Assembly: GCA_937138955.1 (NCBI GenBank)
Contig: CAKZPJ010000734.1
Location: forward strand, 1-11,500
Reading direction: 5' to 3'
Source of the DNA: an uncultured Flammeovirgaceae bacterium
GTDB taxonomy: Bacteria > Bacteroidota > Bacteroidia > Cytophagales > Cyclobacteriaceae
DNA: 11,500 bases
Shown here: piece after piece, positions 1 through 6,660 of the stretch
How the letters are laid out: each line of letters starts with the position of its first letter
How positions within the stretch are numbered: the first letter of the stretch is position 1
Notes under the pieces: generated by a model
Databases searched by the model: none
Told to the model about the DNA's origin: nothing
Seen by the model: only the letters and a program-made list of their open reading frames with translations
Made by a program: the position numbers and the translations under genes

Positions 1-195
1 TGAAGCATAGCTATCTTCAGTCCATCTACGATTGTTCAGGAACTGGGCGAATGCTGTTTCCATATCGTCCACCACCCGGTCGGCCGAAGCGGGCAAATTT
101 TGTCCGCTCACTCGTACGGTAGCGTTTAGTTCTTGCGCTAAACTAGCCGTGTTGCATAGAATGATAAGAACGATCAATAAGCTACTATACTTCAT
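1..195 (-). CDS. porD: PorD-like type IX secretion protein (DUF4835 family), N-terminal part
   Basis: Only the first 65 codons are in the window; the gene runs off the left edge. The ATG at 195 opens a typical signal peptide: Lys at residue 2, a hydrophobic run at about 6-14, and a likely cut after SLA at residue 20. The mature protein starts QELNATVRV (21-29), followed by FAQFLNNRRWTEDSY at 49-63. Both the QELN start and the F..FLNN..WT pattern are characteristic of DUF4835 proteins, which are named PorD and linked to the Bacteroidota type IX secretion system. The gene overlaps the end of coaBC by 11 bp (185-195), which suggests translational coupling. It follows bamD, rpoZ and coaBC in the order often seen in Bacteroidota, where recN commonly comes next; that lies outside this window. 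Family assignment rests on the N-terminus only. Confidence 0.8.
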   Translation of the reverse strand, partial: MKYSSLLIVLIILCNTASLAQELNATVRVSGQNLPASADRVVDDMETAFAQFLNNRRWTEDSYAS

Positions 196-1393
196 ATTGT
201 TCAATAAAATTCCAAATATCACGGGCTACGTCTGCTTTATCTTTCAAATTGAATTTGAGAATATCGGTATTTTTCCGATTTAGTAAAGAAACCTGATTGG
301 TGTCGTGACCAAACCCTGCGCCAGCGTCATTTAGTGAGTTGAGAACAACAATATCTAAGTTTTTCTTTTTTAGCTTTTGATAGGCATGGGTAATTTCATT
401 GTTAGTTTCCAACGCAAATCCTATTAAAATCTGCCCCTCTGTTTTGCGCTTACCCAATGTCTGGGCTATATCAGGATTCTTTCTTAAGGTTAACGTTAGT
501 GTATCGTCTTTCTTTTTGATTTTTTGAGAATATTTTTGCGTTGGTGCGTAATCCGATACGGCAGCCGCAAAAATTGAAATATTAGTCTTACTGAATCGTT
601 CTTGAGCCGCTTCTATCATTTCCTCGGCAGTAGTCACCGAAGTTACGGTTATTGCCGAATGATTAATTTCTAAGCTCACCGGACCGCTAATAAGCTCTAC
701 CTGCGCTCCTCGCTGAGCCGCTTCATCAGCCAAAGCGTAACCCATTTTGCCCGAAGAGGCATTGGTTAGATACCGAACCGGATCGATTGGTTCTTGGGTT
801 GGCCCCGCAGTAATCAATACTTTCTTACCTTGCAGTGACTGCGAATGCTCAAAAAACGCTGATAACTTCTGAATAATATGCTCTGGTTCGGCCAGCCGAC
901 CTACTCCCGAGAGGCCACTGGCTAATTCGCCTTCTTCCGCATCAACAATAGTGTTACCGTAGGAGGTTAATTTTTTCAGGTTAGTTTGCACCGAAGGATG
1001 CTGATACATATCTAAATCCATAGCGGGAGCCACCCAAACTGGACAGCGGGCCGAGAGATAAACTGCCGTCAGCAGATCATCACAGTGACCGGAAGCAAAT
1101 TTAGCCAGCGTATGAGCACTGATGGGGGCTATTAAGAGCAGGTCAGCCCATAATCCCAAATCTACGTGGTTATTCCACTGTCCGGTGGAAAGATCGGGGG
1201 AAAACTGGGAAAGTACTGGGCGTTTGGAAAGTGTGGCTAAGGTAAGCGGGGTAATGAATTCTTGAGCCGCTTTGGTCATGATAACCTGCACCTCGGCTTT
1301 CTCTTTCACTAGTAGTCGAACCAAAAAAGCAGCTTTATAGGCTGCTATACTTCCACAAACTCCCAGAATAATTTTCTTTCCCTGTAGTGACAA
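185..1393 (-). CDS. coaBC: Bifunctional phosphopantothenoylcysteine decarboxylase / phosphopantothenate-cysteine ligase
   Basis: This cytoplasmic enzyme carries out two successive steps of coenzyme A synthesis: CTP-dependent joining of cysteine to 4'-phosphopantothenate (CoaB), then FMN-dependent decarboxylation (CoaC). At 402 residues it has the usual length. The CoaC flavoprotein domain is residues 1 to about 180, with GSIAAYK at 14-20, the catalytic His at 76 in NHVDL, and PAMDLDMY at 123-130. The CoaB domain starts near 187 with ITAGPTQEPIDPVRYLTNAS and contains the lysine-rich KIKKK stretch. The start must be TTG at 1393: there is no in-frame ATG before Met39, and GAAGGA lies 7 nt upstream. 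Four bases separate it from rpoZ, and its end overlaps porD. Compared with the E. coli enzyme, the substrate-binding Asn is Asp (126) and the active-site Cys aligns with Ser (159). I recall the same pattern in other Bacteroidota. Confidence 0.95.
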   Translation of the reverse strand: MSLQGKKIILGVCGSIAAYKAAFLVRLLVKEKAEVQVIMTKAAQEFITPLTLATLSKRPVLSQFSPDLSTGQWNNHVDLGLWADLLLIAPISAHTLAKFASGHCDDLLTAVYLSARCPVWVAPAMDLDMYQHPSVQTNLKKLTSYGNTIVDAEEGELASGLSGVGRLAEPEHIIQKLSAFFEHSQSLQGKKVLITAGPTQEPIDPVRYLTNASSGKMGYALADEAAQRGAQVELISGPVSLEINHSAITVTSVTTAEEMIEAAQERFSKTNISIFAAAVSDYAPTQKYSQKIKKKDDTLTLTLRKNPDIAQTLGKRKTEGQILIGFALETNNEITHAYQKLKKKNLDIVVLNSLNDAGAGFGHDTNQVSLLNRKNTDILKFNLKDKADVARDIWNFIEQYEV

Positions 1394-1397
1394 GGTA

Positions 1398-1721
1398 TTA
1401 TCCTTCGGTATCTTCTACCCGACGATACATGATTTCTTCATTGATAAACTCATCGGTAGACAAGATAGTAGGCTTGGGCATTCTTTCGTAGAATTTAGAA
1501 ATCTCTATCTGCTCGCGGTTTTCGAATACTTCCTCTAAATTATCAACGGTAGTAGCGAATTCAGCCAGCTTGCCGTTTAGCTCTTCTTTTAGATTCACCG
1601 AAATTTGGCGAGCTCGCTTAGAAATGACAACGACCGATTCGTAAAGATTTCCAGTGGGAGCGGCTAATTTATCAGTATCGTGAGTAACGATAGAGGAGTT
1701 TACGTTGGGTTTCTTAATCAT
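1398..1721 (-). CDS. rpoZ: RNA polymerase omega subunit (RpoZ/Rpb6 family, Bacteroidota type)
   Basis: A 107-residue protein that matches the Bacteroidota form of the omega subunit, a small non-catalytic part of RNA polymerase that helps assembly of the beta' subunit. The key region is TGNLYESVVVISKRARQI at residues 23-40. It corresponds to the Rpb6/omega core in which a Tyr/Glu pair and the KRARQ helix pack against beta'. The C-terminal part is acidic and ends in MYRRVEDTEG. It starts at ATG 1721, 11 nt after bamD, and ends 4 nt before coaBC, so it is co-transcribed with them. This position between bamD and coaBC is itself diagnostic, because the protein diverges strongly from proteobacterial RpoZ. 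Confidence 0.88.
   Translation of the reverse strand: MIKKPNVNSSIVTHDTDKLAAPTGNLYESVVVISKRARQISVNLKEELNGKLAEFATTVDNLEEVFENREQIEISKFYERMPKPTILSTDEFINEEIMYRRVEDTEG
1401..1406 (-). promoter_or_regulatory. Shine-Dalgarno-like site for coaBC
   Basis: GAAGGA, formed by the last two sense codons of rpoZ, lies 7 nt before the TTG at 1393. Bacteroidota often lack Shine-Dalgarno sequences, so this one is notable and supports the TTG as the coaBC start. Confidence 0.5.
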
Positions 1722-1732
1722 TATAATAAAAA

Positions 1733-2536
1733 TTAACTGTTATTACTTGCCTTTTGGACTTTAGTCAGACAAGATTCGTAGATGGACTCAGCCCGTCCGA
1801 CGAACTCGCTCTGTGGATATTTATCAATGAAGTTTTGACAATACTCAATAGTGGTATAGTAACGATCTTTTTGTTTGGAAACAATACTTTGCTCGGCCAA
1901 CTGGTACTGAGCGGCCAGCTTAAAGTAACTCGCTTCTTCGTTCAGGTCAGAATCTGGATAATCCTTCTGAAAATTGTCTAAGGCGATCATTGCGGCTTCG
2001 TATCGTCTTAAATCGTAGTATTGAGTAGCGTTCTTAAAGGCCTTGATTTCCAGCTTCTCCTGAAGTTCGTCTAGAATTGTTTCCGCCCGCTCCTTATAAT
2101 CGCTGTAAGGATGACGGTTGATGAAACGTTGCATGGCATCAATGGCCTCTTTCGTGCTACTCTGCTCCAAGCTAGGGTCGGGAGACTCCAGATAAAGTGA
2201 ATAGGCGTGCATAAACATAGACTCCTGTGCCCTATCACTTCGAGAATATGTTTCGTAAAACTCTTTAAAATAATGGGCACTCAAAATATACTTCTGCTCG
2301 TAGTAGTGAGCATAAGCATAATAAAACTGAGCTTCTTCCGCTTTTTGTGTACCGCGGATGATCGGTAGAACATTTTCTAGCAGTACAGTAGCTCGATAGT
2401 AGTCCTTATCTTCGTAATACTTTAAAGCAGCTTCGTACTGCTCTTCCCAGCTACCTTTCTTTAGCAAACCGCGATACTCGCTACAACTAAAAGAAAGAGC
2501 ACTAAGCAATAAAAAAACAGTAATATATCGTTTCAA
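1733..2536 (-). CDS. bamD: Outer membrane protein assembly factor BamD (lipoprotein)
   Basis: A lipoprotein of the beta-barrel assembly machinery, anchored on the inner face of the outer membrane, which works with BamA to insert outer membrane proteins. From the TTG at 2536 the protein has 267 residues. It opens with MKRYITVFLLL and a lipobox-like LSFSC, giving the lipidated Cys at 18. Next comes SEYRGLLKKG, then TPR-type repeats rich in Tyr/Ala (LKYYEDKDYYRA, AEEAQFYYAYAHYYEQKY, RFINRHPYSDY, NFIDKYPQSEF), as in Bacteroidota BamD. A TTG at 2560 is also in frame and would add eight residues (MHFRKNAD), but it overlaps the promoter -7 element and would spoil the short signal peptide, so I prefer 2536. 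This is the first gene of the rpoZ-coaBC-porD operon. Confidence 0.9.
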   Translation of the reverse strand: MKRYITVFLLLSALSFSCSEYRGLLKKGSWEEQYEAALKYYEDKDYYRATVLLENVLPIIRGTQKAEEAQFYYAYAHYYEQKYILSAHYFKEFYETYSRSDRAQESMFMHAYSLYLESPDPSLEQSSTKEAIDAMQRFINRHPYSDYKERAETILDELQEKLEIKAFKNATQYYDLRRYEAAMIALDNFQKDYPDSDLNEEASYFKLAAQYQLAEQSIVSKQKDRYYTTIEYCQNFIDKYPQSEFVGRAESIYESCLTKVQKASNNS

Positions 2537-2557
2537 ATCGGCGTTTTTTCTAAAGTG

Positions 2558-2588
2558 CAAAGATAGAGCCTTGTTGCACCAATTGCAA
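2558..2588 (-). promoter_or_regulatory. Promoter of the bamD-rpoZ-coaBC-porD operon
   Basis: On the minus strand TTG (2588-2586), 20 bases, then TATCTTTG (2565-2558) match the Bacteroidota sigma consensus TTG-N19-21-TAnnTTTG exactly. Transcription should start near 2551, leaving a leader of about 15 nt before the TTG at 2536. TTGCA at the -33 element and TGCAA ten bases downstream form a small inverted repeat (2588-2574) that could be an operator or chance. Confidence 0.75.
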
Positions 2589-2643
2589 CTACCTCATTCA
2601 TCAACAAGTTCCGGATACGCTATAAACGATGGGAATAAGTCGC

Positions 2644-3348
2644 TTATTTTCTAATGACAAACTTTTTCGTTGTCACGCCCTTACCATTGAGCTGTAACGT
2701 GTAGAAATAAATGCCATTAGGAAGCTGGTCGGTTGAAATTTTGAGATTGGTTTCAGCTTGATCAAGCTGAAGGTTCAGCACTCGGTCGCCTAGAATATTG
2801 TGTACACTAATGGTAGCGGCTTGTGACAGGTTGTGTAAGGCGTAATCAATAGAAGCCGTATTTGATACAGGGTTAGGGTAAACCTTGCTAATCTGTAAAG
2901 CCTCGTTTGCGAACAGAATTCCGTTTGGAAAATCATCTTTAACGTGGTAACGAAAACGCTCTGTCAGTGATTCTGACGGATTTTCTATATCATAAAAGGT
3001 AACCGATAGCTCTCTAGTGAGTTCATCGTACCCCGCGTTGAAATGAATACGTACATCGCGTAGTACTTCACCCGGATGTAGCGTAGTAACTTCCAGAGCG
3101 TCAAATTGAGAAAAGCATTCTTCACCAATACAAATAGATGATATTAGATCACTCTTATGGAAAGGGTCATTTAGCTTTACCCCAAGTCGCATGAGGTGGT
3201 CGCTATTATTTCTTACTTTTAACTCGGTTTCAACCGTGTTTCCAGTAGCTATTGATTCCTCTAGAATAGGGTCCAATAGCGCAATACTCTGACCAAACGC
3301 CAGCGCAGAAAAGAAGGGTGAAAACAATATGAGTAAAAGTAACCGCAA
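2644..3348 (-). CDS. Exported protein with T9SS type A sorting domain
   Basis: A 234-residue protein of unknown function destined for the type IX secretion system. A signal peptide covers about residues 1-19 (LLLLILF core, AFG-Q cut). Residues 20 to about 150 look like a single beta-rich, Ig-like unit (alternating hydrophobics, NNSDHLMRLGVKL), with a close cysteine pair at C73 and C78 (CIGEEC) that could form a disulfide. Residues 153-234 are a clear type A C-terminal domain: KVYPNPVSN (155-163), ISVHNILGDRV, LPNGIYFYTLQLNG and a basic TTKKFVIRK end. The start must be TTG at 3348: an in-frame TAA sits at 3360 and the first ATG is at codon 53. It has its own candidate promoter and is separate from bamD, which has a promoter of its own. 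No function for the N-terminal unit can be given. Confidence 0.85.
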   Translation of the reverse strand: MRLLLLILFSPFFSALAFGQSIALLDPILEESIATGNTVETELKVRNNSDHLMRLGVKLNDPFHKSDLISSICIGEECFSQFDALEVTTLHPGEVLRDVRIHFNAGYDELTRELSVTFYDIENPSESLTERFRYHVKDDFPNGILFANEALQISKVYPNPVSNTASIDYALHNLSQAATISVHNILGDRVLNLQLDQAETNLKISTDQLPNGIYFYTLQLNGKGVTTKKFVIRK

Positions 3349-3376
3349 TGAACGTTGTTATTCTTTCAATATTTTA

Positions 3377-3408
3377 TAAAAGTAACTGATTTTTTCTCTC
3401 ATAAACAA
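3377..3408 (-). promoter_or_regulatory. Candidate promoter of the T9SS-sorted protein gene
   Basis: On the minus strand TTG (3408-3406), 21 bases, then TACTTTTA (3384-3377) fit the Bacteroidota promoter with one mismatch in the -7 element (final A for G). The predicted start of transcription is near 3371, about 22 nt before the TTG start codon. AT-rich surroundings make a chance match possible. Confidence 0.4.
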
Positions 3409-3503
3409 CTAAAGTCTCAAGATTTGTTACACATCTTACAATCTGATTAAGAAGTATTTCTGATGTGGCCGATCTGTTACTCAGGTCTATTAAACCTTTA
3501 AAG

Positions 3504-3525
3504 AATCATAAACAGACTTATGATT
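3504..3525. repeat. Perfect inverted repeat, possible operator
   Basis: AATCATAA (3504-3511) and TTATGATT (3518-3525) are exact reverse complements around the 6-base centre ACAGAC. It lies about 80 bp upstream of the sugar-cluster promoter and about 95 bp upstream of the T9SS-gene promoter. It could bind a dimeric regulator or form a weak AT-rich hairpin. No T-run follows, so a terminator is unlikely. Confidence 0.45.
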
Positions 3526-3605
3526 TAATTAGCAAAGAATCCTTTTTTGAGAAATATATTCTAAAAGGTACATTTACAGATTACTTACAGACTTTATTCT
3601 TTCAA

Positions 3606-3613
3606 TACTTTTG
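3606..3613 (+). promoter_or_regulatory. Candidate -7 element for the sugar cluster
   Basis: TACTTTTG fits TAnnTTTG exactly and would give a leader of about 75 nt before the ATG at 3695. No TTG is found at the right distance upstream (only TTA trinucleotides at 3581 and 3585). The promoter may therefore need an activator, for example one bound to the TTACAGA repeats that end 15 bp upstream. Confidence 0.45.
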
Positions 3614-3694
3614 ATTGTACAAAGTCTGAAACAGATGCGTTAGCACACTCAAATAGGGTTTAGCATCTTCCCAACTATACATTACTAACATAGT

Positions 3695-4744
3695 ATGTCT
3701 ATTATTAAGGGGCCTGGTATTTTTTTAGCGCAATTTTTAGGTGAAAATCCGCCTTTTAACAAGTTAGAGTCTATGAGCGAGTGGGTAGCTGAATTAGGCT
3801 ACCGAGGGGTACAGATTCCAACCTGGGACTCGCGGGTTATTGACTTAGAACAAGCGGCTGAATCTAAAGACTACTGCGATGATTTGAAGGGAAAGTTAGG
3901 TGAGCAGGAAGTTGAAGTAATTGAACTTGCTTCCTATCTACAAGGCCAAGTGATGGCGATGCACCCTGCTTACGAACGGCTGTTTCAACCGTTTTATCCG
4001 ACAGGGCTGAACGATCAGCAACGAGTAGATTGGGCGAGTGAAGAGTTGCGGAAGACTGTTCAAGCTTCTGTCAACATAGGGACAACCAACATTTCAGTGC
4101 TTTCGGGCGGGTTAGCCTGGCCTTATTTGTACCCTTGGCCCCAACGTTCGGATGGATTGATTGAAGAAGCTTTTCAGGAATTATCTGGACGGTGGCGACC
4201 ATTATTGGATTACGCTCACGAAAATGGAATTACGTTTAGCTACGAACTGCATCCGGGTTCTGACCTTTACGACTGCGCAACCTTTCAGCAGTTTCTGGAG
4301 CATACCACTCAGCATCCGGCGGCGGGTATTACCTATGACCCTAGCCACCTGCTGCTTCAGCAACTTGACTACCTAGAGTTCATTACCATTTTTGCCGACC
4401 GAATTAAAGCTTTTCATGTGAAGGATGCCGAGTTTAATCCCACTGGTTTACAGGGAGTGTACGGTGGTTATAAACCGTGGAAAGAAAGAGCCGGAAGGTT
4501 CCGGTCGCTGGGTGATGGGCAGGTAGATTTTGGCCGAGTTTTTTCCTTGCTGACTGAGCATGGCTACGATGGCTGGGCTATTTTAGAATGGGAATGCTGC
4601 GTGAAAAGTCCCGAGCAGGGAGCCAGGGAAGGAGCACCATTTATTCAACAACATCTGATTGAGGCCACCTCCCAGGCTTTTGATGATTTTGCTAAAAGTG
4701 AAACCAATCAAACCATGAACCGAGAAATCCTCGGTTTAGAATAA
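3695..4744 (+). CDS. Sugar isomerase/epimerase, xylose-isomerase-like TIM barrel
   Basis: A 349-residue protein of the AP-endonuclease-2/xylose-isomerase-like superfamily, which includes IolE, tagatose/psicose 3-epimerases and YcjR. Members use a divalent metal to isomerise or epimerise sugars, usually unphosphorylated. Candidate metal ligands sit on the expected strands: E184 in SYELHPG, D215 (with H218) in YDPSH, H241 in FHVKD, and E298 in ILEWE. The motifs GPGIFLAQF (6-14), GVQIPTWDSR (38-47) and GRFRSLGDGQVDFG (267-280) mark a long subgroup of about 350 residues that I recall as common in Bacteroidota and rhizobia and usually annotated only as sugar phosphate isomerase/epimerase. The extra length over 260-300-residue epimerases lies partly in the W/P-rich 140-150 loop and the C-terminal helix. 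It is first in the cluster, 17 nt before the transketolase N gene. Substrate unknown. Confidence 0.85.
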   Translation: MSIIKGPGIFLAQFLGENPPFNKLESMSEWVAELGYRGVQIPTWDSRVIDLEQAAESKDYCDDLKGKLGEQEVEVIELASYLQGQVMAMHPAYERLFQPFYPTGLNDQQRVDWASEELRKTVQASVNIGTTNISVLSGGLAWPYLYPWPQRSDGLIEEAFQELSGRWRPLLDYAHENGITFSYELHPGSDLYDCATFQQFLEHTTQHPAAGITYDPSHLLLQQLDYLEFITIFADRIKAFHVKDAEFNPTGLQGVYGGYKPWKERAGRFRSLGDGQVDFGRVFSLLTEHGYDGWAILEWECCVKSPEQGAREGAPFIQQHLIEATSQAFDDFAKSETNQTMNREILGLE

Positions 4745-4761
4745 ACTTATAATTTTACTTG

Positions 4762-5589
4762 ATGATCGACACCAACCAGATTGAAGAACTAAAAAAGAAA
4801 GCCGTCGGAATTCGTCGGGAGATCGTTACGATGGTGCACCGGGCCAATTCTGGGCACGTAGGCGGTAGCTTGGGTGCGACTGATGTTTTAGTGGCTTTGT
4901 ATTACCACCTAATGAACCACCGACCCAATCAGCCCGATTGGCCGGATCGGGATCGTTTTGTTCTATCTAAAGGACACTGTACTCCGGTAATCTACGCGAT
5001 TCTGGCTGATTGTGGTTATTTTCCTAAAGAAGACTTAAAAACCTTTCGTCGTCCTGGCTCTCACCTTCAGGGGCATCCGTATCAACCGAAAACGCCCGGT
5101 ATTGAAGCGAATACGGGTACGCTAGGACTGGGTATTTCTACTGGACTGGGTATGGCTTTAGGAGCGAAGCTTCGCGGTCAGCAGCACTACTACTACATTA
5201 TGTGCGGGGACGGAGAAATTCAGGAAGGACAAGTCTGGGAGGCCGCCATGTTTGCCAACAAATATAAGCTAGATAATGTGATTGGGTTCGTAGATCGTAA
5301 CTACTTGCAGACCGACGGAAATTCCGAAGATATTATGCCACTTGATCCGCTCGCTCCCAAATGGGAAAGCTTCGGCTGGAAGGTATTTACCATCGATGGA
5401 CACGATTATCAACAGATCGTTGAAATAGTGGAAAATGCTAAGCAAGAAACCCAGCCAGTGATGATAATCGCGAATACTACCAAGGGCAAGGGAGTTTCGT
5501 TCATGGAAAACGAAGTGAATTGGCACGGAACTCCGCCCGATAAGGAAGCCTACGAAAACGCGCTAAAAGAACTGACTCATGGAATTTAA
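4762..5589 (+). CDS. Transketolase, N-terminal (TPP-binding) subunit
   Basis: The 275-residue PP-domain half of a split transketolase, which with the next gene product transfers a two-carbon unit from a ketose to an aldose. The thiamine diphosphate motif runs from GDGE (149-152) to N180 (VDRN). The conserved histidines of transketolases are present: H32 (SGHVGG), H72 (SKGHC), H105 (QGHP) and H255 (WHGTP). Length and end point are normal for stand-alone N subunits, so this is not a truncated full-length enzyme. The ATG at 4762 is chosen over the TTG codon immediately before it. The gene overlaps the C-subunit gene by 11 bp, as expected for subunits made in equal amounts. Organisms usually have a full-length transketolase for the pentose phosphate pathway, so a split copy in a sugar cluster suggests a dedicated substrate (inference). 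Confidence 0.92.
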   Translation: MIDTNQIEELKKKAVGIRREIVTMVHRANSGHVGGSLGATDVLVALYYHLMNHRPNQPDWPDRDRFVLSKGHCTPVIYAILADCGYFPKEDLKTFRRPGSHLQGHPYQPKTPGIEANTGTLGLGISTGLGMALGAKLRGQQHYYYIMCGDGEIQEGQVWEAAMFANKYKLDNVIGFVDRNYLQTDGNSEDIMPLDPLAPKWESFGWKVFTIDGHDYQQIVEIVENAKQETQPVMIIANTTKGKGVSFMENEVNWHGTPPDKEAYENALKELTHGI

Positions 5590-6505
5590 GCAAACCCGCC
5601 AAGGTTATGTAGATGGCCTGAAAGAACTAGGAAAAAATTACGATAATCTGGTAGTACTGGACGCCGATGTGGCCAAAGCCACCAAAACCTACGAGTTTGA
5701 AGCCGAGTATCCTGATCGTTTTTTTAATTGCGGAGTGCAGGAGCAGAATATGCTGTCGGTGGCGGCTGGCCTAGCATTGGAAGGATACATTCCTTTTGCT
5801 TCCACCTTCGGAGTGTTTGCTACCTGCCGGGCGGGTGACCAGATGCGAAACTCTATTGCCTATCCCAAACTAAATGTGAAAATTGGAGCGACCCACTGTG
5901 GAATCAGTACCGGGGGCGATGGCGCATCGCATCAGGCCAACGAAGATATTGCCATCGCCCGGGTCTTCCCCAATATGACCGTACTGGTGCCGGGCGACTA
6001 CGAAGAAGCCAAGCAGGCAACCATTGCCGCTGCGAAATATCACGGTCCGGTGTACCTCCGGTTTGGGCGGGATTCTTATCCGGTAGTAAAAGAAATTCAA
6101 CAAGATTTCACCATTGGCAAGGCCAAACTGCTACGCGAAGGCAGTGATATTACGATTATTACTACCGGAATTATGGTCAGTGAAGGATTACAAGCGGCGG
6201 ATGCGCTAACCCAAGAAGGATATTCGGTACGAGTGCTGCATTTACCTACGGTAAAGCCGCTGGATACCGAGGCTGTGATTGCTGCTGCTCAGGAAACCAA
6301 AGGAATTGTCACTGCCGAAGAACATTCTATCATCGGTGGGTTAGGCGAAGCCGTCGCCGGAGTAGTTTCTGAACATCACCCTTGCCCAATTATTCGGATA
6401 GGTGTACAGGACGTTTTCGGTGAATCTGGTCAGGCGGATGAACTATTGGATTTGTACGGGTTACGAGCCAAAAATATTGTGGAGGCGGCTAAGAAAATAC
6501 TTTGA
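5579..6505 (+). CDS. Transketolase, C-terminal (pyrimidine-binding) subunit
   Basis: The 308-residue Pyr plus C-terminal domain half of the split transketolase. The Glu that activates thiamine is E55 in GVQEQN. By alignment with yeast transketolase, H106 (ATHCGI), D114 and H118 (GGDGASHQ) correspond to H469, D477 and H481, R7 to R359 and R164 to R528. Active-site groups that read the acceptor hydroxyls and most of the phosphate contacts are thus kept. The yeast phosphate-contacting Ser386 aligns with D28 (VLDADV), which may be normal for split enzymes. The C-terminal domain ends in the usual GLRAKNIVEAAKKIL. Start ATG 5579 lies inside the end of the N-subunit gene. The TGA stop is the first contact with a palindromic element that separates this gene from the dehydrogenase. 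Confidence 0.92.
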   Translation: MEFKQTRQGYVDGLKELGKNYDNLVVLDADVAKATKTYEFEAEYPDRFFNCGVQEQNMLSVAAGLALEGYIPFASTFGVFATCRAGDQMRNSIAYPKLNVKIGATHCGISTGGDGASHQANEDIAIARVFPNMTVLVPGDYEEAKQATIAAAKYHGPVYLRFGRDSYPVVKEIQQDFTIGKAKLLREGSDITIITTGIMVSEGLQAADALTQEGYSVRVLHLPTVKPLDTEAVIAAAQETKGIVTAEEHSIIGGLGEAVAGVVSEHHPCPIIRIGVQDVFGESGQADELLDLYGLRAKNIVEAAKKIL

Positions 6506-6652
6506 GTGTTAGAGTGCGAAGTGTTATGGTGTTAAAGGGTTATTATACTCATATAAACTCATTATATACGCTCAAAACACTTGAAAAATCGAATACTCAG
6601 CACTACATACAATACCCTACCATAACACTTTGCACTATAACACCCTAACACT
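6505..6652. repeat. 148-bp imperfect palindromic element built from GTGTTA units
   Basis: The left arm (6505-6530) has AGTGTTAG followed by AGTGCGAAGTGTTATGGT. The right arm (6619-6652) reads, in reverse complement, AGTGTTAG, an extra GGTGTTAT, then AGTGCAAAGTGTTATGGT. The 18-base blocks agree at 17 positions and the 8-base ends are identical. Further inside, AGGGTTAT and the reverse complement of ATACCCT can also pair, and ATATAA-ACTCA-TTATAT (6551-6567) makes a central hairpin. The element starts on the last base of the tktC stop codon and ends eight bases before the dehydrogenase ATG. It may fold in the mRNA, ending or stabilising the upstream message. It resembles a small non-autonomous or REP-like element, but I see no target-site duplication. 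Confidence 0.75.
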
Positions 6653-6660
6653 ACCCAACT

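Larger units (their letters stand above)
3349..3694. other. Divergent intergenic region with candidate control sites
   Basis: There is no gene in these 346 AT-rich bases between the leftward T9SS-sorted gene and the rightward sugar cluster. It holds a candidate promoter on each strand, a perfect 8+8 bp inverted repeat at 3504-3525, and two TTACAGA copies at 3574 and 3585, 11 bp apart. A self-complementary TTGTACAA (3615-3622) lies at the predicted start of transcription of the sugar cluster. ACAGACTT also recurs at 3512 and 3587. I see no small RNA gene or riboswitch I can name. Confidence 0.6.

Noticed and set aside
4759..4761. TTG as the start of the transketolase N subunit
   Set aside because: An ATG follows at once at 4762, so the extra codon is unnecessary.
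5579..5589. Frameshift splitting one transketolase gene in two
   Set aside because: Each part has the length and ends of a stand-alone subunit, the second has its own ATG, and an 11-bp overlap is normal for true split transketolases.
6619..6640. Promoter for the dehydrogenase gene at CACTTTGCAC
   Set aside because: TTTG is present, but the TA expected two bases before it reads AC, and the stretch is part of the palindrome arm.
6505..6652. CRISPR array or tandem repeat
   Set aside because: The GTGTTA units are short, unevenly spaced and arranged as inverted arms, without regular spacers.
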